Notes: generated from the letters alone by a model not told the origin. 64,000 nucleotides of DNA from JAIXWP01 sp965247015 (GCA_965247015.1 CBDFGG010000001.1:62001-126000), one strand, 5' to 3'; counted from the first letter of the stretch, positions 54,033-63,592 are shown. Numbers and translations: made by a program.

Positions 54033-57000
54033 ATGCAAGTACAAACTCCGTATACCCCAAAAAATAAGGTGCGTGTCGTTACGGCTGCATCTCTTTTCGA
54101 TGGCCATGATGCTGCAATCAACATCATGCGTCGAATCATTCAAAGCACAGGTTGTGAAGTCATTCACCTAGGTCATGATAGATCCGCTGAAGAAGTAGTC
54201 GATTGTGCGATTCAAGAGGATGCACAAGCTATTGCAATGACAAGCTACCAAGGTGGCCACGTGGAATATTTCAAATACATGCACGATTTGCTCAAGCAAA
54301 AAGGTGCTTCGCATATCAAGATATTCGGAGGTGGCGGTGGCACCATTCTCCCAGAAGAAATAAGCGAGCTACAAGGCTATGGCGTCACGCGTATCTATCA
54401 TCCAGATGATGGTCGCTCCATGGGATTACAAGGGATGATTAATGATTTGGTAGAAAAATCAGATTACTCCACTGGACAAACGCTCAATGGTGAAGTTGGT
54501 CACCTTTCAGTTTCAGATCACACTTCTATTGCACGACTAATATCAGCAGCAGAAAACTTCCCTGAGGCACATCAGGTTGAACTCACAAAAGTGAGAGAAC
54601 TTGCTGAAAAATCTAAGACTCCTGTGCTCGGTATTACAGGCACCGGCGGTGCTGGTAAGTCATCAATGGTCGATGAATTAGTGCGTCGTTTTTTATTGGA
54701 TTTTCCAGAAAAAAATATCGGATTGATCAGTGTCGATCCCTCAAAGAAAAAAACAGGTGGTGCATTGCTCGGTGATAGAATTCGAATGAATTCTATCAAA
54801 GATAGCAGAGTATATATGCGCTCGCTCGCGACTCGTCAATCGAACCTTGCTTTGAGTAAGCACGTGGCTGAAGCCGTTGCTATTCTAAAAGCAGCAAAGT
54901 TTGATCTTATTATTCTTGAGACATCTGGTATCGGACAAAGCGATACGGAAATCATGGATCACAGCGATGTTGCGTTGTACATCATGACTCCAGAATTTGG
55001 AGCAGCTACACAATTAGAGAAAATCGATATGCTCGATTTCGCTGACGTAGTTGCCATCAATAAATTTGACAAACGCGGCGCATTAGATGCACTGCGTGAT
55101 GTAAGAAAACAATACAAGCGCAATCACAATCTCTGGGATGCAGAGGATGATAGCCTACCTGTTGTAGGTACCATTGCATCTCAATTCAATGATCCAGGCA
55201 CCAACGAGCTTTATAAAAAGCTCATGGATAAAATTGAAGAGAAAAAACCATCGGGGTTGAAATCACATTTCACCATCACGAAAGAGATGAGTGAAAAAAT
55301 TTATATCATCCCTCCTCACCGCACACGCTACCTCAGCGAAATTTCTGAGAATAACCGAGCTTATGATGCTTGGGTGAATAATCAAAAAACAGTGGCTGAA
55401 AAGATCTACCGACTGCATGGTGCAGTGGAGGAATTGGAAGCTGAGATTGCCGTTGCTAAAGCTGATAGAAAAGAAGAACTTGAAATTTCTTTGAAAATAG
55501 TTCAAGCCTCTTTCGATCGAATCAAGTTAGATCTGGATCCACACAATTGGGAAATTATCCAGACTTGGCAAGCAAAGAAGAAGCTTTATTCTGATGCCGA
55601 ATACAAGTTTTTAGTAAGAGATAAAGAAATCAAAATTCAAACGCACTCTGAAAGTCTTTCCCATTCAATGATTCCGAAGGTATCGTTACCAAAGTATCAA
55701 TCATGGGGAGATATTTTAGGTTGGGTACTGCAAGAAAATGTACCAGGAGAATTCCCGTACACTGCAGGAATTTATCCATTCAAGCGTGAAGGTGAAGACC
55801 CTACTAGAATGTTTGCTGGAGAAGGTGGTCCAGAAAGAACCAACCGTCGATTCCATTACGTGAGTTTGGCGATGCCTGCAAAGCGACTGAGCACAGCCTT
55901 CGACTCTGTGACCCTCTACGGAAACGACCCAGCCTATCGTCCAGACATCTATGGAAAAGTAGGAAATAGTGGTGTATCTATTTGTTGTTTGGATGATGCA
56001 AAAAAACTATACAGTGGTTTTGATCTTTCTGATCCAAAGACTTCCGTAAGTATGACCATCAACGGACCTGCTCCGATGCTACTTGGCTTCTTCATGAACG
56101 CAGCCATTGATCAGCAATGCGAAAAGTATATCAGAGAGAACGGGCTAGAATCTTTAGTGGAGTCTAAACTCAAAGCGAAGTGGGAAGATCGTGGCTTGAC
56201 CCGTCCTCGCTATCAAGGCGAACTTCCAGAAGGGAATGATGGACTTGGACTAATGCTTTTAGGTATCACAGGAGATGAGGTACTCGAACCTAAAATTTAC
56301 AATGAAATCAAAGCAAGAACCCTTTCTCAAGTGAGAGGAACGGTGCAAGCCGATATTTTGAAAGAAGATCAAGCACAGAATACGTGCATCTTCTCTACAG
56401 AATTTGCCCTGCGTCTCATGGGTGATGTTCAGGAATATTTTATTAAAGAAAAAGTAAGAAACTTCTATTCTGTTTCTATCAGTGGTTACCACATCGCAGA
56501 AGCCGGTGCGAATCCGATTACACAATTGGCTTTCACACTTTCTAATGGCTTCACGTATGTAGAATACTATTTGAGCAGAGGCATGGACATCAATGATTTT
56601 GGACCTAACCTCAGCTTCTTCTTTTCAAACGGTGTAGATCCTGAATACGCAGTGATTGGTCGCGTAGCTAGAAGAATATGGGCAAAAGCTATTGCAAAAA
56701 AATACAAGGGCAATGCACGTGCTCAGATGTTGAAATACCATATTCAAACTAGCGGACGTTCATTACATGCTCAAGAAATTGACTTCAACGATATTCGTAC
56801 AACACTCCAGGCATTGTATGCGATTTACGATAACTGTAATTCGCTTCACACCAATGCATATGATGAAGCAATCACCACTCCTACCGAGGAAAGCGTGCGC
56901 AGAGCAATGGCGATTCAGTTGATCATCAATAAAGAGTTAGGGCTTTCTAAAAATGAAAACCCAATTCAGGGTAGCTTCATTATTGAAGAGTTGACCAACC

Positions 57001-57434
57001 TAGTAGAAGAAGCGGTGCTATCAGAATTTGATCGCATCACTGAAAGAGGTGGCGTACTTGGTGCAATGGAAACCATGTACCAACGAAGCAAGATCCAAGA
57101 AGAGTCGCTTTACTACGAAACATTGAAGCACAATGGTGATTATCCGATCATCGGCGTGAACACATTCCTTTCATCTAAGGGCTCACCTACTATTCTTCCA
57201 AAAGAAGTAATCCGAGCTACGACAGAAGAAAAAGAATATCAAATCAACATGCTTAAGAATCTGCATGAATGCAACGAAGACAAATCTTCAAAAGCAATCA
57301 AGTCAGTTCAGCAGGCTGCGGTTCAAAACGGCAACATGTTTGTAGAGTTGATGGAAGCCACCAAGTATTGTTCATTGGGGCAACTAACAGATTCACTCTT
57401 TAAAGTCGGTGGACAATACCGAAGAAACATGTAA
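54033..57434 (+). CDS. icmF: Fused isobutyryl-CoA mutase IcmF
   Basis: 1133 residues, the normal IcmF length and order. The N-terminal B12-binding domain carries DGHD (23-26) with the His lower ligand to cobalt. A MeaB-like G-protein chaperone domain follows, with Walker A GITGTGGAGKSS (about 201-212). A middle linker leads to the TIM-barrel mutase domain with YTAGIYPFKREGEDPTRMF (about 575-593), the SISGYHIAEAGA motif (about 814) and DFGPNLSFFFSNG. PF in the first motif and the GEGGPERTNRRFHY stretch fit IcmF rather than methylmalonyl-CoA mutase. It interconverts isobutyryl-CoA and n-butyryl-CoA using adenosylcobalamin. The next two genes follow closely. Confidence 0.93.
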   Translation: MQVQTPYTPKNKVRVVTAASLFDGHDAAINIMRRIIQSTGCEVIHLGHDRSAEEVVDCAIQEDAQAIAMTSYQGGHVEYFKYMHDLLKQKGASHIKIFGGGGGTILPEEISELQGYGVTRIYHPDDGRSMGLQGMINDLVEKSDYSTGQTLNGEVGHLSVSDHTSIARLISAAENFPEAHQVELTKVRELAEKSKTPVLGITGTGGAGKSSMVDELVRRFLLDFPEKNIGLISVDPSKKKTGGALLGDRIRMNSIKDSRVYMRSLATRQSNLALSKHVAEAVAILKAAKFDLIILETSGIGQSDTEIMDHSDVALYIMTPEFGAATQLEKIDMLDFADVVAINKFDKRGALDALRDVRKQYKRNHNLWDAEDDSLPVVGTIASQFNDPGTNELYKKLMDKIEEKKPSGLKSHFTITKEMSEKIYIIPPHRTRYLSEISENNRAYDAWVNNQKTVAEKIYRLHGAVEELEAEIAVAKADRKEELEISLKIVQASFDRIKLDLDPHNWEIIQTWQAKKKLYSDAEYKFLVRDKEIKIQTHSESLSHSMIPKVSLPKYQSWGDILGWVLQENVPGEFPYTAGIYPFKREGEDPTRMFAGEGGPERTNRRFHYVSLAMPAKRLSTAFDSVTLYGNDPAYRPDIYGKVGNSGVSICCLDDAKKLYSGFDLSDPKTSVSMTINGPAPMLLGFFMNAAIDQQCEKYIRENGLESLVESKLKAKWEDRGLTRPRYQGELPEGNDGLGLMLLGITGDEVLEPKIYNEIKARTLSQVRGTVQADILKEDQAQNTCIFSTEFALRLMGDVQEYFIKEKVRNFYSVSISGYHIAEAGANPITQLAFTLSNGFTYVEYYLSRGMDINDFGPNLSFFFSNGVDPEYAVIGRVARRIWAKAIAKKYKGNARAQMLKYHIQTSGRSLHAQEIDFNDIRTTLQALYAIYDNCNSLHTNAYDEAITTPTEESVRRAMAIQLIINKELGLSKNENPIQGSFIIEELTNLVEEAVLSEFDRITERGGVLGAMETMYQRSKIQEESLYYETLKHNGDYPIIGVNTFLSSKGSPTILPKEVIRATTEEKEYQINMLKNLHECNEDKSSKAIKSVQQAAVQNGNMFVELMEATKYCSLGQLTDSLFKVGGQYRRNM

Positions 57435-57436
57435 TT

Positions 57437-58162
57437 ATGAAAAAAATACTATTTGTTTTTCTCAGCCTCGCATTGATGTCATGTGACGCTCAAAACTTAA
57501 AATCAGTTTTAGGAAAAGTACCTAATCCCGTTTCGAAACCTTCGCAGTTGAGTAACGAGGAGATCACAAAAGGACTCAAGGAGGCTCTTGAGATTGGCGC
57601 AAAACAAGCAGTGAATTTCACTTCAAAAGCAGATGGTTTTTTAAAGAATCCAGAGATTCGAATTCCTTTTCCAAGTGAGGCAGAAAGAGCTCGCACTTGG
57701 GCGATGAATAATGGATTTAGCAATCAAGTTACTCAATTCGAAACAAGCATTAATAGAGCTGCAGAAAAAGCGGCTGCTGAGGCCACTGTAATTTTTATCG
57801 ATGCGATAAAAGGCATGACCGTTCAAGATGGCATCAATATTCTCAAAGGCGATTCAATAGCAGCAACCACCTTTCTCAAGAACAATACACAGCAAGCATT
57901 GATTAGTCGCTTCTCTCCTATTATTGAAGCAAAAATCAAAGATGTAAATGCAACTGCTTATTGGGAGCCAATCACAAAAGGATACAATGCAACTACTACA
58001 TTCACAGGTAAAGAGCCTGTAAATACGGATCTAACAGCTTACGTCACCCAAAAAGCATTAGACGGATTATTCTTATATGTTTCAAAAGAAGAAAAGAAAA
58101 TCCGTAAGGATCCCGCTGCACGCGTCACTGAAATTTTACAAAAAGTATTTGCTCAACAATAA
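57437..58162 (+). CDS. DUF4197 lipoprotein
   Basis: 241 residues. A lipobox signal (MKKILFVFLSLALMSC, Cys 16) is followed by a short linker and the DUF4197 domain: LSNEEITKGLKEALEIGAKQAV, FLKNPEIRIPFPSEAERARTW, and DAIKGMTVQDGINILKGDSIAATTFLK with the late NTDLTAYVTQKALDGLFLYVSKEEKKIRKDP end. Probably periplasmic or outer-membrane anchored; function unknown. It starts 2 bp after icmF and ends 3 bp before the xth gene, so the three form one transcript unit by spacing, though no shared function is known. Confidence 0.9.
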   Translation: MKKILFVFLSLALMSCDAQNLKSVLGKVPNPVSKPSQLSNEEITKGLKEALEIGAKQAVNFTSKADGFLKNPEIRIPFPSEAERARTWAMNNGFSNQVTQFETSINRAAEKAAAEATVIFIDAIKGMTVQDGINILKGDSIAATTFLKNNTQQALISRFSPIIEAKIKDVNATAYWEPITKGYNATTTFTGKEPVNTDLTAYVTQKALDGLFLYVSKEEKKIRKDPAARVTEILQKVFAQQ

Positions 58163-58165
58163 ACT

Positions 58166-58930
58166 ATGAAGATCATATCTTTCAACGTCAATGGAATCAG
58201 AGCTACTGTGAAAAAAGGCTTGTACGATTCTATCCAAGAAATGAATCCTGATATCATCGGATTTCAAGAAACAAAGGCGAATGTTGAACAGGTAAAAGAA
58301 GCATTGAGCGGCATTCAGGGTTATGAGCTTTACGCACATAGCGCCGAACGTCCCGGCTATAGCGGAACAGCTATTCTTTCTAGAGAAAAAGTATTGAGCG
58401 TATCAAACGGTATTGGAATCGCTGAACATGATAATGAAGGTAGAACTATCACGATTGAGTTAGAAAAACTATACATTGTAAATTGTTATGTGCCCAACAG
58501 CGGCAGTGAGCTAGCACGTTTGGAATACCGCCAGCAATGGGATAAAGACATGTTGGCTTATTTAAAGGGTTTGGAAAAAAAGAAGCCAGTGCTCTTCATG
58601 GGCGACCTTAATGTGGCTCATCAACCCATTGACCTTGCTAATCCAAAATCGAATTACAATAAGTCAGCTGGTTACACACAAGCTGAGATTGATGGACTAT
58701 CTAATTTCATCAAAGCTGGATTCGTAGATAGCTTTAGACACTTGTATCCTGATACAGTAAAATACAGCTGGTGGAGCGCACGATTTAATTCTCGTGCAAA
58801 GAATGTAGGCTGGAGAATAGATTATTGTTTGTTATCACCTTCTCTCTTAGATCACTTGAGAGATGCCTTCATCTTGAATGAAGTAATGGGATCTGACCAC
58901 TGTCCTGTTGGAGTAGCATTAGATATCTGA
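58166..58930 (+). CDS. xth: Exodeoxyribonuclease III
   Basis: 254 residues of the ExoIII/AP-endonuclease family: KIISFNVNGIRATVKKGL (1-20), PDIIGFQETKA with the metal-binding Glu (about 34), YSGTAILSREKV (about 69-80), YVPNSGSELARLEYRQQWD (about 110-130), FMGDLNVAHQPIDLANPKSN (Asp/Asn, about 150), WWSARFNSRAKNVGWRIDY (about 192-210) and the final GSDHCPVGVALDI with the catalytic Asp-His pair. It repairs abasic sites and trims 3' ends. Its last 79 bp overlap the convergent transferase gene. Confidence 0.95.
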   Translation: MKIISFNVNGIRATVKKGLYDSIQEMNPDIIGFQETKANVEQVKEALSGIQGYELYAHSAERPGYSGTAILSREKVLSVSNGIGIAEHDNEGRTITIELEKLYIVNCYVPNSGSELARLEYRQQWDKDMLAYLKGLEKKKPVLFMGDLNVAHQPIDLANPKSNYNKSAGYTQAEIDGLSNFIKAGFVDSFRHLYPDTVKYSWWSARFNSRAKNVGWRIDYCLLSPSLLDHLRDAFILNEVMGSDHCPVGVALDI

Positions 58931-59955
58931 GGGCTGTCAATCATTTCAACAGGCAGGTGTATTTCGCGCACCGTTTCTAATAGATGCATTTCATATTGTT
59001 TGCCATGACGAAGATCGTGACTCAACTCTAGGCCTGCGAGCAAACGAGAATGTAGCGGAGATTTTACGATTTGGGACCAAACATATGTTCCCTTTATTGG
59101 ATCATAAGAAGCAGCATGACGCTCCCCATTGATCACAATCTCATGATAGATCGGATACTTGTAAAATTGCGCTTGATCAATGGAAGGATTATATGCGTAA
59201 TGCAATGGGTAAATTCTTGTTTTTCCTTGTATTCCTTTTTCTGAAAGCCATTCAACTAAACGGTCAAAATGCAATTTAAACTGCACCGATTTACTAGTGT
59301 CTCTTCTGTAGTTATCAAGCGGCATCCAGCGACCGCGATGGTCCTTGAATTCATAATTTCCGAGTTCAAGCTTGTATCCAAATACTTTCAAATCATCAAG
59401 CACATATCCTGGATAATAGAATTCAATATCATTCTGTGTACTCCATTCCAACTCTTTGAGCATGGTATAGGTCCCTAAGCTGTATTGTTGGTAAGAATGA
59501 TCATATAGACCCAACAAACTCGCGACAGAGTTTTTGCCCACATCAAAATAGCTAATTGCAATGAGGCGATCGCCGTCAAAAACTTTAACAGAATAGGTTT
59601 GATATCCAAACGGACTATTGACAACATACATCGCGTCTTCAAGTCGTGGATAGATAAAAGCTTGGAAGACGGGTTTTTGTTGAAAATACAAAAACTCGGC
59701 TTCTGGACAAAGACTAGCAGGACCAACGATCACATCAAAACGAGACTCGACTTTTCTTTTAATCTTAGCGTGCGACTTTCTGATTTGATGTTCTGCAAGA
59801 TTTAATCGAATGTGCACTGGCGAGAATAATCCGCTTTCGACACAGATGTAATCCGGCTTATTCATGAATCGAGCTCCACGAAACCAACCAGCAGCCAATA
59901 GCTTATCGTAGGCTATTGCACTAACAGAAGTGGCGTCTTTGGATTTCAAAAGCAT
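58852..59955 (-). CDS. Divergent ATE-family aminoacyl-tRNA-protein transferase
   Basis: 367 residues. The middle part matches the ATE_C (GNAT-like) domain: GDRLIAISYFDVGKNSVASL, DHSYQQYSLGTYTMLKELEW, NDIEFYYPGYVLDDLKVFGYK and NYEFKDHRGRW correspond block by block to Ate/Bpt enzymes. The N-terminal part keeps the family outline YDKLLAAGWFRGARFMNKPDY ... SPVHIRL, and the basic HQIRKSHAKIKRKV helix, but the CxxCxxC cysteines normally placed before P-V-x-I are reduced to one Cys (about residue 38). A C-terminal extension of about 130 residues has no match I recognise. It is either an active Leu/Arg-type transferase with altered metal binding or a paralog with another acceptor. Confidence 0.65.
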   Translation of the reverse strand: MLLKSKDATSVSAIAYDKLLAAGWFRGARFMNKPDYICVESGLFSPVHIRLNLAEHQIRKSHAKIKRKVESRFDVIVGPASLCPEAEFLYFQQKPVFQAFIYPRLEDAMYVVNSPFGYQTYSVKVFDGDRLIAISYFDVGKNSVASLLGLYDHSYQQYSLGTYTMLKELEWSTQNDIEFYYPGYVLDDLKVFGYKLELGNYEFKDHRGRWMPLDNYRRDTSKSVQFKLHFDRLVEWLSEKGIQGKTRIYPLHYAYNPSIDQAQFYKYPIYHEIVINGERHAASYDPIKGTYVWSQIVKSPLHSRLLAGLELSHDLRHGKQYEMHLLETVREIHLPVEMIDSPQISNATPTGQWSDPITSFKMKASLK

Positions 59956-60066
59956 GGGCCAATTTACAAATCAATTTCTTAATATATAATGACTTTTTTA
60001 GTAATACACTGGAAATAGTACCATCAAAACCATGGTGCTACTTTGTATCATCAAAAAAACAAAGAA

Positions 60067-60237
60067 ATGAACACACAAAGCGCCATCAAATTCTACGAAA
60101 ACGGAATGCTAAAAGAAATATGGGCAGCCGTTCAAATTCTTAAGAAAGAAAAGGATCAAGAAATTCTCTATACAAATTGTGGTTTGAAGATAAATCTCGA
60201 GCAACTCGAGAGTATCAATGGTATTCGTTTTAGTTAA
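60067..60237 (+). CDS. Small hypothetical protein (56 aa)
   Basis: 56 residues starting at the ATG 60067, with a poor match to a -7 element (TACTTTG, near 60039) upstream and a clear terminator 36 bp behind the stop. The sequence (SAIKFYENGMLKEIWAAVQI; ILYTNCGLKINLEQLES) has two short helices and a pair of strands; no known domain. The separate promoter-terminator frame and the well-formed codons suggest a real gene. Confidence 0.5.
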   Translation: MNTQSAIKFYENGMLKEIWAAVQILKKEKDQEILYTNCGLKINLEQLESINGIRFS

Positions 60238-60272
60238 TTGGTTAATAAGGTTATCTTGTCTTCATGTCGAAG

Positions 60273-60302
60273 AGCTGCTGAAACGTCAGCGGCTTTTTTT
60301 TT
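60273..60302 (+). terminator. Rho-independent terminator behind the small protein gene
   Basis: A 9-bp stem with one G-T pair (60273-60281 with 60286-60294), tetraloop AACG and eight or more T. Confidence 0.8.
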
Positions 60303-60330
60303 GCCCTATTTTTTTTCCTAAAAAAAGAAA

Positions 60331-60361
60331 TCCCCCGGGACTCCAAGAGTACACCGAGGGA
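60331..60361 (-). terminator. Terminator of the FAS1 gene (minus strand)
   Basis: Read on the minus strand: an 8-bp stem TCCCTCGG/CCGGGGGA with one T-G pair (60354-60361 with 60331-60338), a 15-base loop, then a T-rich tail into 60321-60330. It lies 135 bp after the stop of the FAS1 gene. Confidence 0.6.
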
Positions 60362-60495
60362 CTTCCTCATCACTACTAACTCTTTACAACTATTGATAAT
60401 CTTGAAGCACCAGCTCCAAATAAGTTGTCATAATTAAGAACTCAAATTAAACCGTTACAGTTCGAATTTGGTTCATTGCAAATCAACTTTTAATA
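60362..60495. other. Gap with no further feature
   Basis: Part of the 258-bp gap between the small protein gene and the FAS1 gene. Apart from the two terminators to its left I see no open frame, repeat or promoter here; it would be the 3' untranslated part of the FAS1 message. Confidence 0.4.
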
Positions 60496-63273
60496 TTATT
60501 TCTTGATAAAAGTTGTGATGCTAGTTGAATCACCATCGATCAAACGAAGTGCATAAGCACCTGCAGAAAGACCTTTGATATCAACTGAATTTGTAAGCGT
60601 GTTCAAAGTACCACGTTGAGCGATAGCACCAGAAAGGTCTACAATCTCAAAGATAGTTTTTGAAGAAGCATTACTTAAAGTAATATTCAATACCTCAGTC
60701 GCTGGGTTTGGATATACAGATGTTGAAAGGATTGTATTTTCTGTTACGTTGTCAGGACCGAAGATCACTGCATCGATAACGTGCACAACACCATTATCCG
60801 CCAACAAATCAGCTACAATTACTTGAGCATCGTTTACGAATACGTTACCACCTGTGATGGTAATAGAAACGTTTTGTGTGTTCAAAGTTTCGATAGATTG
60901 ACCATTTTCCAAGTCTGTAGAAAGCGCTTGACCAGCTACTACATGGTACAACAATGCATCTGTCAAGGCTGGGATATCACCTAGCAGTGCTGTGATAGTT
61001 GCCAATGGAATTTCAGCGAAAGCTGCATCAGTTGGAGCGAATACTGTGAATGGACCTTCTTCTTGAAGATCATCATCCAAGCCTGCAGTATTGATAGCAA
61101 GTTCCAATGTGTTGTGAACATCACTATTTACAATGATATCATAAACAGTTGCTGGCAAATCAGCTGCTGGTACGAGTACCGCATCGATCACGTGAACGAC
61201 ACCATTATCTGCAATTAAATCTGCGATGATAACTTGTGCATCATTTACAAATACGTTTCCACCAGAGATTGTGATAGTCACGTCTTCGTTATTCAAAGTA
61301 GTGATTACTTGACCATCAGATAGATCTGTTGATAGAGCAAGACCGCCAACTACGTGATATAGAAGTACGTTTGTCAACTCACCTGCTGGATCAGCAAGCA
61401 ATGCATCAAGAACACCAGCTGGAAGTGCTTCGAAAGCAGCATCAGTTGGAGCAAATACTGTAAATGGACCTTCACTAGAAAGTGTACCTGCAAGATCAGC
61501 AGCGATAACCGCAGCCTCAAGAGTATTGTGTACTTCACTGTTTACAATGATATCTACAACAGTCGCTGGGTTACCAGAACCTGGCAATAGAACTACGTCA
61601 ATTACGTGAACTACGCCATTATCTGCGATCAAGTCAGCAATAATTACCTGGTTACCGTTAACCAATACGTTTGGACCATCAAAAGTGATAGTCACATCAG
61701 CACCATTCAAAGTAGTATATGTACCTTCAGTCAATAAATCAGAAGTTACAGCACCATTTAATACGTGATACAATAAAATATCAGTCAATTGTCCTGTTGG
61801 ATCAGCAAGCAATTCATCAACTAGACCTGCTGGAAGCGCTGCGAAAGCAGCGTCTGTTGGCGCAAATACTGTGAACGGACCTGCACCAGAAAGATCTACA
61901 TCAAGACCAGCAGCTTCTACAGCAGCTTGTAATGTGTTGTGTACTTCGCTACCTGCGATGATATCATAAACAGTAGTTACTTCTTCAACTGCTGGAACCA
62001 ATACTGCATCAATCACGTGAACAACGCCATTGTCTGTGATGATATCTGCTACGATAACTTGTGCATCGTTGATAAATACGTTTCCGTTTGAAATTGTAAC
62101 TGTAATTGACTGACCTTGCAAAGTAGCAACAATTTGCCCGTCTGAAAGATCTGTTGAAAGAGCAGTACCGCTCAATACGTGATAGAATAAAATTTGAGTT
62201 AAGTCTCCTGTTGGATCTGCTAACAATTCATCAATAAGACCTGCAGGAAGTGCAGCGAATGCATCGTCAGTTGGAGCGAACAAAGTGTAAGGACCAGCAG
62301 ATTGAAGTGTTTCAACCAAACCTGCTGCTTCAATAGCAGCTTGGAGTGTGTTATGTACATCGCTGTTTGCTACTACATCCCAAATAGTGTTTGAAGGAAA
62401 CTCTGGAAGAAGAACTGCATCAATAACGTGCACTACTCCATTTGTAGCTTCGATATCAGCAACTATAACCTGTGCATTATTGATAAATACTTGGCCATTG
62501 TCAATAGTAACTGTGATATCCTGACCGAGAGCGGTAGTAAAAACTTGACCGTTTTCTAGATCACCAGAAAATGCTACGGCACCAACAACGTGGTACAACA
62601 AGATATCAGCTAAGTCTCCAGTTGGATCTGCCAATAATGTTTCAATTGTTCCCGCTGGGAGAGCATTGAATGCTTCATCTGTTGGTGCGAACAATGTGAA
62701 AGGACCATCTCCGTCTAATACACCAGCTAATTCGGCAGCGTTGATTGCCGCTTCTAAAGTCTCGTGAACTGGACTCTCTACAACGATATCCCAAACAGAA
62801 GCAGTAACAATTGCTGGAGGCAACAATACTGCATCAATAACGTGAACAACACCATTGCTTGCTGTGATATCAGCAACAGTTACCATTGCGTTGTTGATCA
62901 TTACACCACCGCTAATCGTAACAGTTACATCTTGACCAAGCAAAGTAGTAATCATCTGACCATCGCTCAATGAAGATGATGGAGCATTTGCTGGTACTAC
63001 GTGGTAATAAAGAATGTCTGTTAACTGTCCACTTGGATCTGCTAATAAAGCATCAAGTGTTCCCGCTGGTAAAGCGTCAAAAGCAGCATCCGTTGGAGCG
63101 AATACTGTGAATGGACCAGGGCCAGATAAAGCACCTGCTAGATCAGCTTCGATTACTGCGGTCTCTAAAGTATTATGATCAGCGCTGCCAACAATAATGT
63201 CGACAACAGTCTGAGCATTCGCTTGAAAAACCATCGTAAGAGCTACTAGAAATGTAAAAATTGATTTCATCAT
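60496..63273 (-). CDS. T9SS-secreted protein with six FAS1 domains
   Basis: 925 residues: signal peptide (IFTFLVALTMVFQANAQ), six tandem fasciclin (FAS1) domains of about 137 residues each, and a T9SS type A sorting domain at the end (STSVYPNPATEVLNI, EIVDLSGAIAQRGT, AGAYALRLIDGDST). Every FAS1 domain keeps the H1 motif FTVFAPTDAAFDALP and the H2 motif GVVHVIDAVLLP plus the YHVV strand. FAS1 domains act in adhesion and matrix binding. The units are diverged but aligned in register, so they arose by tandem duplication. It is expressed on its own, divergent from the last gene of the window. Confidence 0.92.
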   Translation of the reverse strand: MMKSIFTFLVALTMVFQANAQTVVDIIVGSADHNTLETAVIEADLAGALSGPGPFTVFAPTDAAFDALPAGTLDALLADPSGQLTDILYYHVVPANAPSSSLSDGQMITTLLGQDVTVTISGGVMINNAMVTVADITASNGVVHVIDAVLLPPAIVTASVWDIVVESPVHETLEAAINAAELAGVLDGDGPFTLFAPTDEAFNALPAGTIETLLADPTGDLADILLYHVVGAVAFSGDLENGQVFTTALGQDITVTIDNGQVFINNAQVIVADIEATNGVVHVIDAVLLPEFPSNTIWDVVANSDVHNTLQAAIEAAGLVETLQSAGPYTLFAPTDDAFAALPAGLIDELLADPTGDLTQILFYHVLSGTALSTDLSDGQIVATLQGQSITVTISNGNVFINDAQVIVADIITDNGVVHVIDAVLVPAVEEVTTVYDIIAGSEVHNTLQAAVEAAGLDVDLSGAGPFTVFAPTDAAFAALPAGLVDELLADPTGQLTDILLYHVLNGAVTSDLLTEGTYTTLNGADVTITFDGPNVLVNGNQVIIADLIADNGVVHVIDVVLLPGSGNPATVVDIIVNSEVHNTLEAAVIAADLAGTLSSEGPFTVFAPTDAAFEALPAGVLDALLADPAGELTNVLLYHVVGGLALSTDLSDGQVITTLNNEDVTITISGGNVFVNDAQVIIADLIADNGVVHVIDAVLVPAADLPATVYDIIVNSDVHNTLELAINTAGLDDDLQEEGPFTVFAPTDAAFAEIPLATITALLGDIPALTDALLYHVVAGQALSTDLENGQSIETLNTQNVSITITGGNVFVNDAQVIVADLLADNGVVHVIDAVIFGPDNVTENTILSTSVYPNPATEVLNITLSNASSKTIFEIVDLSGAIAQRGTLNTLTNSVDIKGLSAGAYALRLIDGDSTSITTFIKK
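60770..63200 (-). repeat. Six tandem FAS1-coding repeats
   Basis: Units begin near 63195, 62797, 62384, 61974, 61560 and 61146, about 400-414 bp apart. Linkers carry DIIxxSxVHNTLxxAx in each unit. Confidence 0.8.
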
Positions 63274-63592
63274 AGTTTAGATTTTTGATTAATAATGTGT
63301 GATAAGAAAACGTTTTGTGTAATGAATACAGGAGTAAAGCAATTTACCCTCGCTTTTGTTTAATCTTTTTAAAAATAAATTAAACAACATTATTTAACAA
63401 AAGCCATTACAAATCAATTACTATTTTGTATTTCAGTATAATAATTGTTTATAGCTTCCCTCATACCTCTTATATTCTGTTGAACAAGAAGTAGTTTTGT
63501 TGAAAACCTGTTGATTTCTCCGATTTCTCTTTTTACACTTGAAAAAAATTGCTAAATTGCCCATTGCTGCTGCAACCCCATTACATTTTAAT
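63274..63592. promoter_or_regulatory. Divergent intergenic region with nested inverted repeats
   Basis: A 319-bp AT-rich gap between the FAS1 gene (minus) and a repeat protein gene (plus). It holds GTAAA-GCAA-TTTAC (63334-63347), and nested arms: GTTTAAT 63358-63364 with ATTAAAC 63379-63385, plus GCTTTTGTTTAA 63352-63363 with TTTAACAAAAGC 63393-63404 (one mismatch). No perfect TAnnTTTG element is visible. No open frame of interest lies here. Confidence 0.4.
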
